From Loripinus fragilis (taxonomy: Eukaryota > Mollusca > Bivalvia > Lucinida > Lucinidae): DNA of 64,000 bases. The translations under genes and the position numbers were made by a program. Under the pieces are notes generated by a model that saw nothing but the letters and a program-made list of their open reading frames with translations, was not told the origin of the DNA and ran no database searches. Positions within the stretch are counted from its first letter, which is position 1; each line of letters begins with the position of its first letter. Location: assembly GCA_964019695.1 (NCBI GenBank), contig OZ026515.1, positions 35,604,994 to 35,668,993 on the forward strand, written 5' to 3'. This document shows, piece by piece, positions 1 through 11,689 of the stretch.

Positions 1-171
1 TACGTTGTACTTTACGTTACTCATATGTAACGTCATTAAAATCCCTAGTAAAATTATTAGTTTACCAGCGCGAACGTTGGTTAGCCCATACCTATTTTAA
101 AGGGACAAAGCGAACCCTTATTTATTTTCAACAGTATAGTTGACTTATACCATTCCCAACAATAGGCTAAA

Positions 172-1487
172 ATGGATAAACATATTTCATTAGCACAGGA
201 ATTAGGATATGAAGGGCAAGAACTAAGGGATTATCTTAAGAGGCAACAAGATTTAGAAAGGGAGGAAAGGTTGGCCCAAAGGGAATATGAAAGAGAGAAA
301 AGGGAGGCCGAGCAAAAAGAGAAAGGTCGGGAATTAGAAAAAATGAAAATTGAGGCCGCACGTAAGGATAAGGAATTGGAAAAGTTAAAAATTGAGGCTG
401 CGCGCAAGGATAAGGAAATGGAAATGGAAAAAGAAGTTGCGCTAAAAAAATTGCGGCCTAAGTGGAACTCAAAAAAATTGAGGCCGAGACCACTTCACAT
501 CCCTGGGGGCCCAAAGAGAAGAGTTCAAATCCTAGGAGTCCCAAGCTTCCATACTTTGACGAACATACGGATAAGATGGATAGCTATTTAACTAGGTTCG
601 AAAGTTATGCCTTGTCAAATAAATGGGACCCATCTATGTGGGCATCAAACCTAAGTGCATTATTAAAGGGACGTGCTTTAGAAGTCTTCGTTAGGCTTTC
701 CAGAGATGACCAGTCAGATTATGGTCAGATTAAGGAGGCTCTGCTTACTAATTTCGACCTCACCGAACGATCTTTTCGTAAGAAATTTAGGGATTGTAGG
801 CCCGAGAAAGCCGAAACTTTCAGACAATTTAGCGGTAGGCTAGCGAGCTACCTTGATAAATGGCTAGGTTTGGCTAAGGTCGAAAAGACCTACGAGGCCG
901 TTTGTGATTTTTTGGCCCGAGACCAGTTCCTTGACTGTTGCAGTCATGAGCTCTATTTGTATCTCAAACCTAAGCCGTTTAAAGTCCTGGGTGAGTTAGC
1001 CCATGAGGCGGATTTGTTCGCCGATGCGAAAGGGGGTGTTCCTTTGTGCGTTTCAAAAGGGCAACATGAAAGTAAGCGTGTAGATAAAGTCCAGCCTAAG
1101 GTAGAGCCCAATCAAGATCAAAGGCCTGTTGTGAAATGTAAGATTTGTGGTAAGCCCCATCCCACCTATAAATGTTGGAATAACCCTGATAACAAGAGGG
1201 TGGCATCTAGTGCAGAATTTGATTCCCAGTATACTTATAGGGGAGATAACTCAAATTGGGGTCAGGATAGAAATTTTGGTCGCAGTGACCAGCGTGACGA
1301 TCATTATAACAACAATTACAGGACCGACCATCAGGTCAATTTTTGTAAAATTGAAAGTTTGGAGGTAGGAAAAGGTCAAGCTGAGTTAAGTTCTCCTCAT
1401 TCTTCATCAGAAGGTTTACCCCGTAAGGATAGTAAGGCACTTGTCATTTCCCACGGTAAAGGTTGCCGACAGCAATTTGTACCGTAA
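172..1487 (+). pseudogene. Gag of the LTR retrotransposon, frameshifted
   Basis: Reading begins at 172 (MDKHISLAQELGYEG) with a highly charged coiled coil of about 90 residues built on repeats of KIEAARKDKE, then moves to another frame near 455-475, where ELKKIEAE continues the same heptads. The second part (462-1487) has the SCAN-like gag core typical of invertebrate Gypsy elements (WASNLSALLKGRALEVF, then FRKKFRDCRPEKAETF), which assembles the particle. A nucleic-acid-binding zinc knuckle follows at about 1135-1180 (CKICGKPHPTYKC, spacing C-x2-C-x3-H-x4-C). The frame change at about 460 most likely is a mutation, because homologous elements have one continuous gag. Identification rests on motif order. 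Confidence 0.78.
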
Positions 1488-2395
1488 ATGGTAAAGAGAT
1501 CAGAGTTTTGAGAGATACAGGTTGTACGGGGGTAGTTGTTAGAAGTTTAGTTTCTGATGGCCAGATGTTAAATAAGCAGTCTGGTGCGACTCTTATTAAC
1601 AATTATAATCAGAGATGTCCTATGGCCCGTATTAATATTGATTGTCCATTTTTTAGAGGTAATACGGATGCATTGTGCATTGATTACCCAGCACATGACT
1701 TAGTCATTGGAAATATTGAGGGGTCCAAATTTCCCGATATGACCCATTGTTTATCAGGGGTAGTCAATAAGAAGAGGTCAAAGAAAAGTAGAAAGGATAG
1801 AAAGGTCAAGGTGGCAGATAAGTTTATAAGGCAGAGCAGGCAAGAATTGGTATTGAAGCAAGCGTCAGATATAAAGTTAGAAGAGATTAGAAGAAGGGTG
1901 GAGTCTGGTAGTGTGACTAAAAGCCGCAGTTTCTCTAGTGGTGAAACTAAGTTCATTCGTAGGAATGGTTTAATTTATAGGCATTTTAAGAAGAATGCTA
2001 AAGTTTCACTTCAATTAGTAGTTCCTTCTAGTTTGACGCATAGCGTTATAAATTTGGCCCATGAATCAATAAGAGTGTTAAATCATAGAGGCAGAAAGGA
2101 AACTATATCTAAGGTCTTAGAAGAATTTTATTGGCCCGGTGTTTGTAGGGAGGTAGCACAATTTTGTAGATCTTGTGCCATTTGTCAAAGGACAAATCAT
2201 AATATAAAGGTCGCAAGTACTCATTGTTGTAATGTACCCCAGAGAAACATATCCTCTAAGGAGGCAGTAGTTAGCCGTACAAGACGGACTGAAAGCCAGA
2301 CAGAACGACGACGTTCATATGGTAGTGGTAGACGTTGCCCAATACCATATTATTGGCGCAATATGACTGAGACTGATAGCAGTAGTCGGTATTAG
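1463..2395 (+). pseudogene. Protease and integrase zinc-binding region of the LTR element, RT/RNase H missing
   Basis: The aspartic protease active site is seen as LRDTGCTG at codons 16-23, followed by the typical strand ending in HDLVIGNIEGSK. A lysine-rich linker (VNKKRSKKSRKDRKVKVADK) then leads into an integrase N-terminal HHCC finger: His in AHES (about codon 203), His in LNHRG, and the CRSCAICQR cysteines (about codons 235-241). The catalytic DDE core of the integrase is not readable; the frame degenerates into arginine-rich sequence and stops at 2395. The overlap with gag at 1463-1487 could be a frameshift site or simple decay. With no RT or RNase H, the copy cannot be autonomous. Confidence 0.78.
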
Positions 2396-2450
2396 CATTA
2401 AAGGTGTGCCACAGTGTAATGACCCAATTGTCTCGGATTGTTGACCTATA

Positions 2451-4008
2451 TTTTAACTATGATAGCATAGTAGTAGTCACATAGGTGTACTTTTGACGTG
2501 AGGAGTCACGAATTTTATTTAAGTCATGACGTAGGACGGTAGACTGTTGACGTGAGCAAGTCACGATAATATATATCAGCAACAGAGGTTAGCTGCAACG
2601 TGAAGATTCACGGTAATTTATTTGCGCAAAGATTGTATTATGGAGGAAGTTATTAATAGGGATACTTAGCATAATGATATGTAACATATGGATCTTTGCA
2701 AAAGGTATTGGCTATTAAGCCTTATATACTAAATGTCATAAGACATAAAACTTCATTGAAAGTTAAAGGGGTAGAGCCCCATATATATAAAGAAAAGTTA
2801 AAGGGGTCCAACCCTATATTTATGTGTTGAGCATTAAAGCTTCAACAATACAGGTCTATGATTGTGGCAATCCGAGGACAAGACAATGTGGGGGCAGACT
2901 ATCTTTCCAGGTAGTCCGCCATTTAAGTCGCACGTGTATATATGTTGTATTATATATTTATTCTGTATTACTCCTTCTTTTCTACATCGTGTATCGTAAG
3001 AAAAAGTCATTCCTTTTTCTCCCAAAAGGAAGGGCCTTTGTTACGATGCAGAATAGATGGAACAACAGAATCAGTGATGGTTGCGTATATGCACAAATAC
3101 GCAAAGGTTTAGGTATGCACCTGGTCACCTATTCGAACCATGATACGGTACCTTTTCTACTAATAGTCCCAATAAAAGGTCGGTTTTTCTGAGATGGAAT
3201 TCATTGTGTCTATATTTATCAACGCTTGCACGATTTCCTTACTTATCTTGAATATCTTGGAAATCTTGTGCATTTTTCAATATATAAAGGATGGAATTTC
3301 CCATTCTTGTTAGGGGACATTTTAAACATACCGTTGAAAGGTTCGATATAGAGATGCTATTCATTATTATAAAAGGTACGTGAGTTATATATAGTTACTG
3401 TGTTGAAATTGTACATGACAGGGCGATGGCGACTCATGTTATTGCATTGAATCGCGATGTCTCTAGCTTGTCACATTGTATTGAAATAATAAGTCACTTG
3501 TTTTCTATTTTGTCGTCTGTTGAATCGGCCAGCATTCCGTGTATGAGTTCTTTCGGGTGTTATCAATAACGTCCCGTTTTTTCGGTGAAAATAGCGATTG
3601 TTACGCACTTGCGTATGAAGCTACGCACATGCGTAATGCCTAAAAATCTGCTGGGACCCTTCTTGCGGCTATAGTAAAAGCTGTCCGGATGGACTCGTCG
3701 GGTTATTTCGAACAAAAGTAGTCACAGGCCATGTCGGGCCTGCACTTAATGCTGAAAGATTTACCAGGGACCGATAGGTGAAAAACAATTTTAGCAGCTA
3801 GATTTTAAATTGTTGTGATTTTATATTGCGTTGTTGGAAAGAGGATTTAACTGCCAGTGATAGTCGACTTTCTGTAGCGACCTGTATGTGTCACCTCGAG
3901 TTATATCTGACGCATATAAGAATAAGGGTTAGGTGCATACACTACAACACACTTACATAAATAAGGTGATAGCTGACATGTATGTTTAGAGGTTAGGTAG
4001 GTGTAATG
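2451..4008. other. Non-coding stretch downstream of the LTR element
   Basis: No gene is seen. Short purine runs followed by GGGGTC-type boxes (about 2763-2815) and the GGGGGCAGACT segment at about 2890 could be the untranslated tail or 3' LTR of the preceding element, but I found no matching repeat inside the window. An open stretch at 2824-3192 has no recognisable protein character. Confidence 0.4.
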
Positions 4009-4093
4009 TTACACCAAAGTAAATGTAAAAATATTTGTTACACCAAAGTAAATGTAAAAATATTTGTTACACCAAAGTAAATGTAAAAATATA
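4009..4093 (+). repeat. Three-copy tandem repeat, 29-bp unit
   Basis: The unit GTTACACCAAAGTAAATG followed by TAAAAATATTT occurs three times in succession almost without change. It is a short minisatellite with no coding context. Confidence 0.9.
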
Positions 4094-6180
4094 TTGTACG
4101 GTTTTACACACATATAACAGCAGAATGTAATCTCTCAATATTGATGTAAATATGTTTGCCGAGAGGTCATAATTAGTTGTTTACAACTGATACCTTATAC
4201 ATGTACGAAATTAGCGCGTGGGCAGGGTGATGTCTGTCATTAACGTCCTAACGTTACGTCGGCACCACACTGTTCAACCTTTTCCTGGAATTTTAAGAGA
4301 ATTGGTATCAGTATTTGTAAACCTCGGAACTATCTAGATAAAGTGACCTTGAAGGGAAAAAGGGCCAGGGGATCTTGATGTTTCGGCTGCGATAGCGTCT
4401 TAACCAGGGTGACGTTACGACAGTGTATAGGAAATTTTGTTACGTATGGGTATGTTCGTTTGGCATAAGAGGTATTGTTTAGCGCTGACATAGGCCAGTC
4501 ACTAAAAATACTTCTCTATTATATAATTTTGAGTGTGGATATTAAGAAGAGCCGATCCATCCTAACCGCATGGGAGCCGTTAGCCATACACCCACGGGTG
4601 AGGGCTAATCGCGCGCTTATAGGGTTAGGCTGTAATTTAAAAGAGTAAGACCACTGAAATTATTTCTATTTTTGTGAACTTCAAACGAACAACTCCATTA
4701 TTGACGCAACAGAGTGATTCTGAGATTCTAAAAGTAGATTGTTTTTTGCAGAATCGTCTCTTGTGTCCCTTCCTACGTTGGAGGCTGAATGTTGGTGAGC
4801 CGAATGATTATTACCTGAGGGCACTTATTAGCTTTCCCCCTCAGGCCACGACCAGCGTGGATCAGGCCCAATCGTTACCACGTAGAATAGCCCGAGTTGG
4901 GAGCCAACCGGCTTGAATTGTTATAAGTGAATCTGACATCCCAACGTGGGATACGATCAGGAAGAACCACTTATATTAATCCTGACGTCTAGAACGACGA
5001 TTAGTATTACGCGCAAGAAATACTAGGCGAAACCAGTGACGACCAAAGTACAGGCTCGATCACCTCAGCGCCGATGGTCTGAAGTAGACAAGTGCGGCTA
5101 AGGAGACATAGTGTTCGCGGGACGCGTATAATCTTGAGATTTCTCGTCAATACGAGAACTGAAATATTAAAGGGCCCAATTTTTTTTCCTATGAGAACTT
5201 AAGCTATATGTTAATCATATTCTTTACGTCTCTTATTTCTGACTATTTGACGTACATCTAGAGCAGGACACTCCAAGATTGATTCTAATTGAAATGATCT
5301 TGGAGTGGCAACTTGCTCTAGTATAGGATGGTCAATTAGCCAGAAATAACAGCGTAGGTGGTGTCATTGTATATTAATGTGTTGTTGATGTTATCTTAGT
5401 ACATAAAGTACTGAAAAGTTTTTGCTAGTTGTGTGCATTATTTTTCCCTGGTAGCATCGTCATCGCATAAAGGAATTTTCCAATTAGATTTCCCCTCTTC
5501 CTTCCTGACCGGCTTTATGTCGTAACATAAACATTAAATTATTATTATCATACTGCGCTTAAATTAATTACTCTAAAATCGAACTTTTGGCTTTAAAACA
5601 AAACTATTGTGTCATTAGTAAACGTGGCATTGAAATGGGCGTCATTAGACCAGGCTAAGCTGCTTGTCAGATTGGTCAAAATCAGGTGTCCGTAGAATTT
5701 TTCATTGTGTTATCAACTCATATCTGGATACAGGTTAAAGCAAAAGACAAAGTCTGTTGTTTGAAACCCTTTGGGTAATTATATGCTGAAGCTTTTCAGA
5801 AAGCAAAAAGTTTGGTACAGAAGCACTTTTATTCGAACCAGCCTCAGAAAGTGTCAAAAAAGCCCTTTTTTAAGCGTTATCAGTTTGCACTCAGAAATTT
5901 AAAAAATTTCATCTTTGTTTTATCATTTTATTATTCAGTCCACAACTAAAAAAGCAATCAAACACTATGAACAGGTAACTCCCCATTAAGCAGGTCTTTA
6001 AATGAACACAATCGATAAGGTAGAAATGAGATTATTCTCATTTTGACCAAACTACTCATTCGTTATCAATTCCTGGTTTTATACCACACGTCATTTATTT
6101 TAGCTATCCAAAGGAAAATAAGGCTGAGGATTCAAACAATTAATGCAGATTGAATCAAATTACTCAGAATAATAAGGATA
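4094..6180. other. Gene-free stretch with one hairpin
   Basis: No protein-coding gene or RNA gene is recognised. The part 4550-5180 is richer in G+C than its surroundings and may be the tail of a retroelement, but nothing in the window matches it. A stem-loop lies at 5258-5321. Confidence 0.4.
5258..5321. repeat. Imperfect stem-loop, 64 bp
   Basis: The arms CTAGAGCA...CTCCAAGAT and ATCTTGGAG...TTGCTCTAG pair with a small internal asymmetry and a loop of about 15 bases. No similar copy was noticed elsewhere in the window. Confidence 0.7.
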
Positions 6181-6244
6181 AACATGTCCCTGCCTTTTAT
6201 AGAAAATCGGGTAGTCTTAATGGCAAACGAAAATATTCAGACAC

Positions 6245-9200
6245 ATTTTTGTAGTGTCCGTGACATTCAAATATCTTGTCAGCATGACTTGGGACTGAAA
6301 AGTTTATTTGTTCCACTCACAATGCTTCCTCCTGTCCACTTTGATTCAAGCCATGAAATTTGTGGTCTTTGTTTGAGATTTTTTGGAAGCAAATCCTTAA
6401 ATGTAGTGTCCGTGATGGCTGTAGTGTCCTTGACAAAGACATGTAATATCTGTTCAGAGTGGTTAAATATCAGGATAATTTAAAAAAAACCTGCCTAAAT
6501 TCATGCCAGGGCCATATGTTAATTTGCAAAATGAAAGTAATTTAAGAGTTTAATTGGATATGATTTTTTGTCTTGCTGTGTGTGTTTGTTTTAGACACCA
6601 GATAGTATAATTCTCACATAAGTATCAACACTGCAATATGATTTTGATATTTATACTTCAAACTTAAGTTATTCTATATCTGAATCAACTTAGGGCATTG
6701 TTTATGCTTAAAAATGGCCTTTGCACGGTTTATTGATACATATTCATTTGCCATGGACACTATAGAAAAACCAACATTTCACTGCAAGTACAGGTAAGCA
6801 AGTTATCACTGATGTCAATATACATATATCGTCTATTAAAGGCCTTGTTAAAAATTGGCAGTTCACAGAGGTGAACAAAACCTTTGAAAACAATTTTGGT
6901 AAGAGCATATTGTTAATGTTTGTATATGGTTCTGTGCTGAAGTCCTTTGAATGTGACTTTCGAACAAGACATGAGTGTTAATTGAGAGGTGTGGAAATGT
7001 TTTGCCTCAATTAAAGTAATAAAATGAGTAATTTAAAATGTTTCAACTTTTGATTTTCATTCACATTGATGCTTTTCTCAGATTTGACTTTATTTGGTGA
7101 TTACGAGGGCTGTTCAAATATGAATGCAAGTAGCTTCATAACTTTCTTCATATATATGCTAATACAAAATGTCATACCTCACTGGAAAGAACTTTTTGTT
7201 GCCTTTAAAATGACACCACACATAAAGAAACACTCACTATATTTCTTGAGTTACAGACCCTTATATAAAGGTCATTCCTGTATACTGGAGTTTTTCTGAA
7301 GCAAATTGATATGTATGTTTTGGTACATGTGCGGATATAGTGTCATATCTTTGTAAAATTTTGACAAAATGGCACCAAACTTTAGATGCAAGTTTAAGCA
7401 ACAATCCTGAAGTTGCATGCAGGAAAAGGTGTATATAACCCTGTTTCAATCTTGAGTAAACAGGTACGTTTGTGACGTCAATAATTTCATGATAAACGTC
7501 ATTTTGAGTTATCTACTGGTGATGTAATAATAAACATCGCTTTGTCGTTTTCTGTGCGTTTTGCTGAAAACATGCTAAATATGTCATAAGGGAGTTTTCA
7601 AAACGCGCCGTCCTCTATTTACAGAGTAATCACATTTTATATCATTTTTCAAGCATTATTCTGCTTCTTAATGACGTGTTTACATTAATTAAAATATGTT
7701 CAATTTGTCTAGTCTTCAAGACCAGGTGAGTAATTTTACTGTAAATAATGCCTATAGTGGTCTAACTTTAAGTTTACGTTCAAATTTAGAATAAAGCCGC
7801 AATGTTATGACAAAAAATAAGTTTAAATTCTATAACCCCTTCACTTAAAGGCATTTTGACTTAATAAAAATGCTTTTCAGTGTTTAAAAATTACCCACTA
7901 TCCATCAATGATTTGTAGCAACAACTCAGTATGAGCGATCAACATATTGTCTTTGAGTTAAAACTAGTTTAAATGTTGTTTCGTGCATTTCATTAAAGAT
8001 AAGTTTAACTGAAAACTGAAAGGTGGTGTTTTGTTTACCATTTATTTGCAAACATAATGAGAACTTTTGTTAAAACGATTTGTTATAATTTAACAAAAGC
8101 AAGTCAGATTTTCGCAACTTGCACAGAATCATTATTTAAGAATATGGGGATACTTCCATAAAAAAATTCAAGAAATTTCACATGTTTATCGAAGAGTTAT
8201 ACGCTCGTCTATATCACTGGTATATGTTCGAAGCATTGAGTTTGTTAGTATAGTAACGTGACCCTCATTCGAAGGGCTATAGCTCGATATGTAAACTGTA
8301 TTTTTCTTTAAGTCTGGTGCCAGTTTAAAGATGACATATGGTCCTTTATAGAACCGTTTACCATTTCGTCGTTGTATATATGTGAAGAAAGTTATGAAGC
8401 TACTTGCATTCATATTTGAACAGCCCTCGTAGAACAAAGAAGTGCCCATAACGTTTAGAAATGAAATGTAATTTGGATCAAGTAGCTGATGAAAATGTGA
8501 TATTTACTGACAAAAAAAGATCTCTGAGTCTCCTAGATGAAGATTTTTTACACATCTTAAAGACTGGCAAAATTCGATTTTAAATCTTTATGTAAATTAA
8601 AATTAAGCATAACACACTTAACACAGTGATCCTTTTTACAATAACTTCTGACAGAAATTCTTAAATTGAATGAAGACCTTTGTAAAACAAAGAAAATTGT
8701 AAATATATGAGTATTTTTTGCATTGATGAACTTTAAATACAGCTATAACTATTAGCAGTTATAATATCCCATTTTTCAGTAGTTTTAGACCAATGTGTGC
8801 ATCGTTACAAGTCAAATAAAACAATATGAAAACTTAATTCATTTTTAGTGTAGTGTCTGTGACAGTTAAATGCTATGGTTTTAAGTCTGTATGTTCATGA
8901 CATTGCCCAAACAAGGAAGAAACACCATCAGGTTTTAAGCCTTTAATGTCTTTTTATATTGGTTTTAAAACTTCTCAACCTCCATTATTTTTTTATTTCA
9001 GCTCAAATAAATGAGATTATATGTAAAGATAAAGGTTATTTTTAAAGTAGTATCTTATCCATAAGCATGTTAATTATGCAATCAGCAACTTTTGTAACGT
9101 TGTTTATTATATTAAAACTGTGCACTTGTCTATAAATGGAACCAGCAATATTGGTAGCAACATGTTATATTTATAAGATGTAAATGCATAAAGTGTCCTA

Positions 9201-9980
9201 TACATAGATGTACACGTAGTTTCTGTGACGCACAACTGTTATGGCAAAAAGTGTCATTTACAAAAAGTTTGGCTGAAAACTTAAAATAAGCATAGTGTTT
9301 TGTGGGTATAGCCATAGTTATGTGACTTAAATTGAATAAGTCATTAAATGCAACCATAAAACAATGTTATGATAACTACAAATACAATATATGCAAATAT
9401 GTGATAAGGAGATTCTAATAAGGTCAGAATGAATACCTGATCCTGACTGCTCCGCGTTAAAATGATCCTTAAATGTTGCGGTTTATTTATTGTTATTGTA
9501 GTTTGTTCCATTCCATTTAGTTTGAAAACTGCATACAATGATTTGACCTAATAATGAACTTACACTATTCAGATGATAGTGTTAGCTGTACTTGTAGTGT
9601 CCCTGACGCGTAACAGTTTGTTGGGAAAATGCCTTCATTGCAGAAATCTGAAGCACATGTACCCAAAAGAACACAGTTTCAAAATAGATATATGTTCAAA
9701 TATTGAGAGAATAATGAAGATTTAAAACAAACCCTCTTGTAATCTACTAAATAAAAATTGGAATATAGTAACATGAAAATACTTGAAGAGACTGATCTTT
9801 GTGAAGTCTCTGAAATATTCAAATCGCTAGACTCTGTTGAAAAATACACCCAAATTTTCAAGTTATCCTTCTCATATTTTCAATCTAATAAACACCCATA
9901 CATCTAACTGAGTTTTCTCTAATGTTTTGAGGCCTCAGAAAGTATTTATAACACCAGTACGTAGTGTCCGTGACAGTTAG
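6245..9980 (+). repeat. Recurring TAGTGTCCGTGACA motif at wide spacing
   Basis: Variants of the 14-mer appear near 6253, 6405, 6420, 8852, 9214, 9594 and 9961. The last four are about 365-380 bases apart. The sequence around them is only faintly alike (for example, related CCTGATCNTGACTG strings at about 9436 and 10123), which is what a very old, diverged tandem array with a unit of about 370 bp would look like. The mariner-like element at 7102-8431 interrupts the series. Confidence 0.45.
7102..8431. mobile_element. Mariner-like element or large MITE with long diverged inverted ends
   Basis: The plus-strand segment from 7102 (TACGAGGGCTGTTCAAATAT, then GAATGCAAGTAGCTTCATAA) reappears in reverse complement ending at 8431. 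The arms run about 190 bases, with near identity in the outer 50 and decay inward. TA dinucleotides flank both ends, and the TACGAGGGCTG terminus is like those of mariner-type transposons. No transposase is readable between the arms, so this is a non-autonomous or dead copy. Confidence 0.7.
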
Positions 9981-10150
9981 ATGGTATGTTCATCCAAACG
10001 AGAATTGAGAAGAAGCGCATAGAGTCTAAGTCATTACTGCTCCATATATTAAGAAACAAAGATGTGAATATATTTACAGTTTTCTGAAACTTTTTGTTGT
10101 CCAAGTGCAAGGTTCAATGGACACCTGATCTTGACTGACCCGTATATATA

Positions 10151-10830
10151 TTAGATCTTACATGAGTTATCATGTTTTATTGAATTTATTAAACGAGTTG
10201 AGGACAAGAGATTTAATGTGAGGCTTGCAAAGCATTTTATCTCATTTTCGCAACGAGTTTAATACATTCAATAATAAAGGCACACGGATGTAAGATTCTA
10301 TTTAACATATGACATTAAACGTATTTTAACATCATACTTTTGGCGTAAAACGTTAGGGGTTTGCCATATGCGTAAAGTTAAAAGCGTCATTTCAAAACGT
10401 TTCACGAAAATTGGCAAACCAGTAGTGGTTTAACTATTTAATGCATGTTGTTTTTTCACTCCCATACGCCACATCATATGATAAACATATTTATCATATG
10501 ACGTCGCGTCGTGGAGTGACATACCGCCATGTTTTAAAATCTATAAATCTCAAGTGGTTTGCAGATTTCGGTAACGTTATTAAATGATGCCCATAATAAT
10601 GTCGCATATATATGGTAAAATCTAGATGTTTTCATACCAAAAACATGAGTACATGATAATTTAAACGTCATATATTAAATATAATCTAGCATTCGTGCCC
10701 CTGTATTATTGAACTTATCTAACTCATTGCACAAAAGTGATAAAATGCTCGGCAAGCCTCACATTTGATCAGTTTTCCCCAACTCGTTTAATAAATTCAA
10801 TAAAACATAAGAACTTATGTAAGACTCGCT
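10151..10830. mobile_element. Fold-back element, complete two-armed copy
   Basis: Two arms of about 330 bp face each other around 10490 (AACATATTTATCATATGACG). Each arm holds its own inner hairpin: a TTTATTGAATTTATTAAACG outer piece, then a GATAAAATGC...GCATTTTATC core, and its mirror. The paralogous site in copy B (51985-52200) has only one arm. Single arms occur at 13975, 21765, 42285, 43545, 45120, 51985 and 63700. No coding capacity is present; a MITE mobilised by an unknown DNA transposase is the likeliest reading. Confidence 0.72.
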
Positions 10831-11516
10831 ATTTTATGACGCCTGCTGTTCAATGCATGGTGTAATTACACTCATAAGCGCGACAACATATTACATTATG
10901 ATACATAACTGGTAGATTGTAGGTCATTGAAACGTTTCTCTATGGGATACACATCCGTTTCCCTATTGGATACACATCACAATAAGTTAATTAGTATTGC
11001 AAGCAATACAGAAGTACCCTATTGGTGATTCCTCAACACTTTTTGGGTTATAACAGGATTCAATATTTCTTTCCAATATTTCTATGTTTAAAATATCGTA
11101 ACACACATAATAACTAACACTAACGCACCAATATTATATTGATGGAAAACAATCAAGATGACTATTCTTTGTTCCAGGCTTTTCTTGTTCCTATATGCAT
11201 GACATATTAGATTCGAATGTCGGTGAGTTTTAACAGAGATTCCACTATTAATTCATATAAAATAAGGCCAGTTAAGAAACTTTTTATAGCTGTAAATTGC
11301 GATTATTTTCTTATCCACCAGTCTAATTATGTGTTTTGGTACTCAAAAGAACCGTCTCATCCATACGGGTATTTTGAGTACCCAAAACATATCTTTTGGT
11401 TAGGAAATAAAAAAAATAATGTTCAGCTAATTACTCTTATCTGGGGACTGATTTTACTTATTCATTTAATAAACAACTACAAATAAAACAGAAAATATGC
11501 ATTTTTTGGATCATAC
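10831..11516. other. Copy A intron 7, paralogous to 52200-53395
   Basis: The sequence is clearly alike to the copy B intron (for example CATAAGCGCGAC, GGGATACACATC and the hairpin at about 11325-11405), but lacks the two insertions present there. It includes one member of the GAACCGTCTCAT hairpin family. Confidence 0.75.
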
Positions 11517-11689
11517 TGCCTGAATGTCCAAGGGTGATTTGTGTGCCTGATTTCTCTGCAGGTATTCCTTGTTCGCAGCTTTAAATGCTTCCTCAAAGAA
11601 CTTCTCTGGGTCGAAATCTTTTTGTATGGTTTGTATTTTTGCTCCCCTGTCGAAAATAGCTTCTGGCATACCGATATAAAAATCAAGAC
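11517..11689 (-). CDS. Copy A exon 7
   Basis: A 173-base exon reading [20 protein letters not shown] and ending HKSPLDIQA before the donor GTATGA. LDFYIGxPE is a family landmark directly after the PLG end of exon 6. The next exon expected in phase 0 (GSSHGSGTA block) was not found between here and position 1. Confidence 0.87.

Larger units (their letters stand above)
1..2450 (+). mobile_element. Decayed Ty3/Gypsy-type LTR retrotransposon, 5' end outside window
   Basis: The order seen is a coiled-coil leader, a gag core, a CCHC zinc knuckle, an aspartic protease and the HHCC zinc finger of an integrase, all on the plus strand. This order is that of Ty3/Gypsy polyproteins. The protease is followed after only about 90 codons by the integrase zinc finger, so the reverse transcriptase and RNase H that normally lie between are absent. 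At least two frame changes break the reading. No LTR pair was recognised; the 5' LTR would lie left of position 1 and I could not delimit a 3' LTR in 2400-5200. The copy is an immobile relic. Confidence 0.8.

Noticed and set aside
4550..5180. Possible ribosomal RNA or other structured RNA gene
   Set aside because: The segment is richer in G+C, but I recognise no conserved rRNA or snRNA core.
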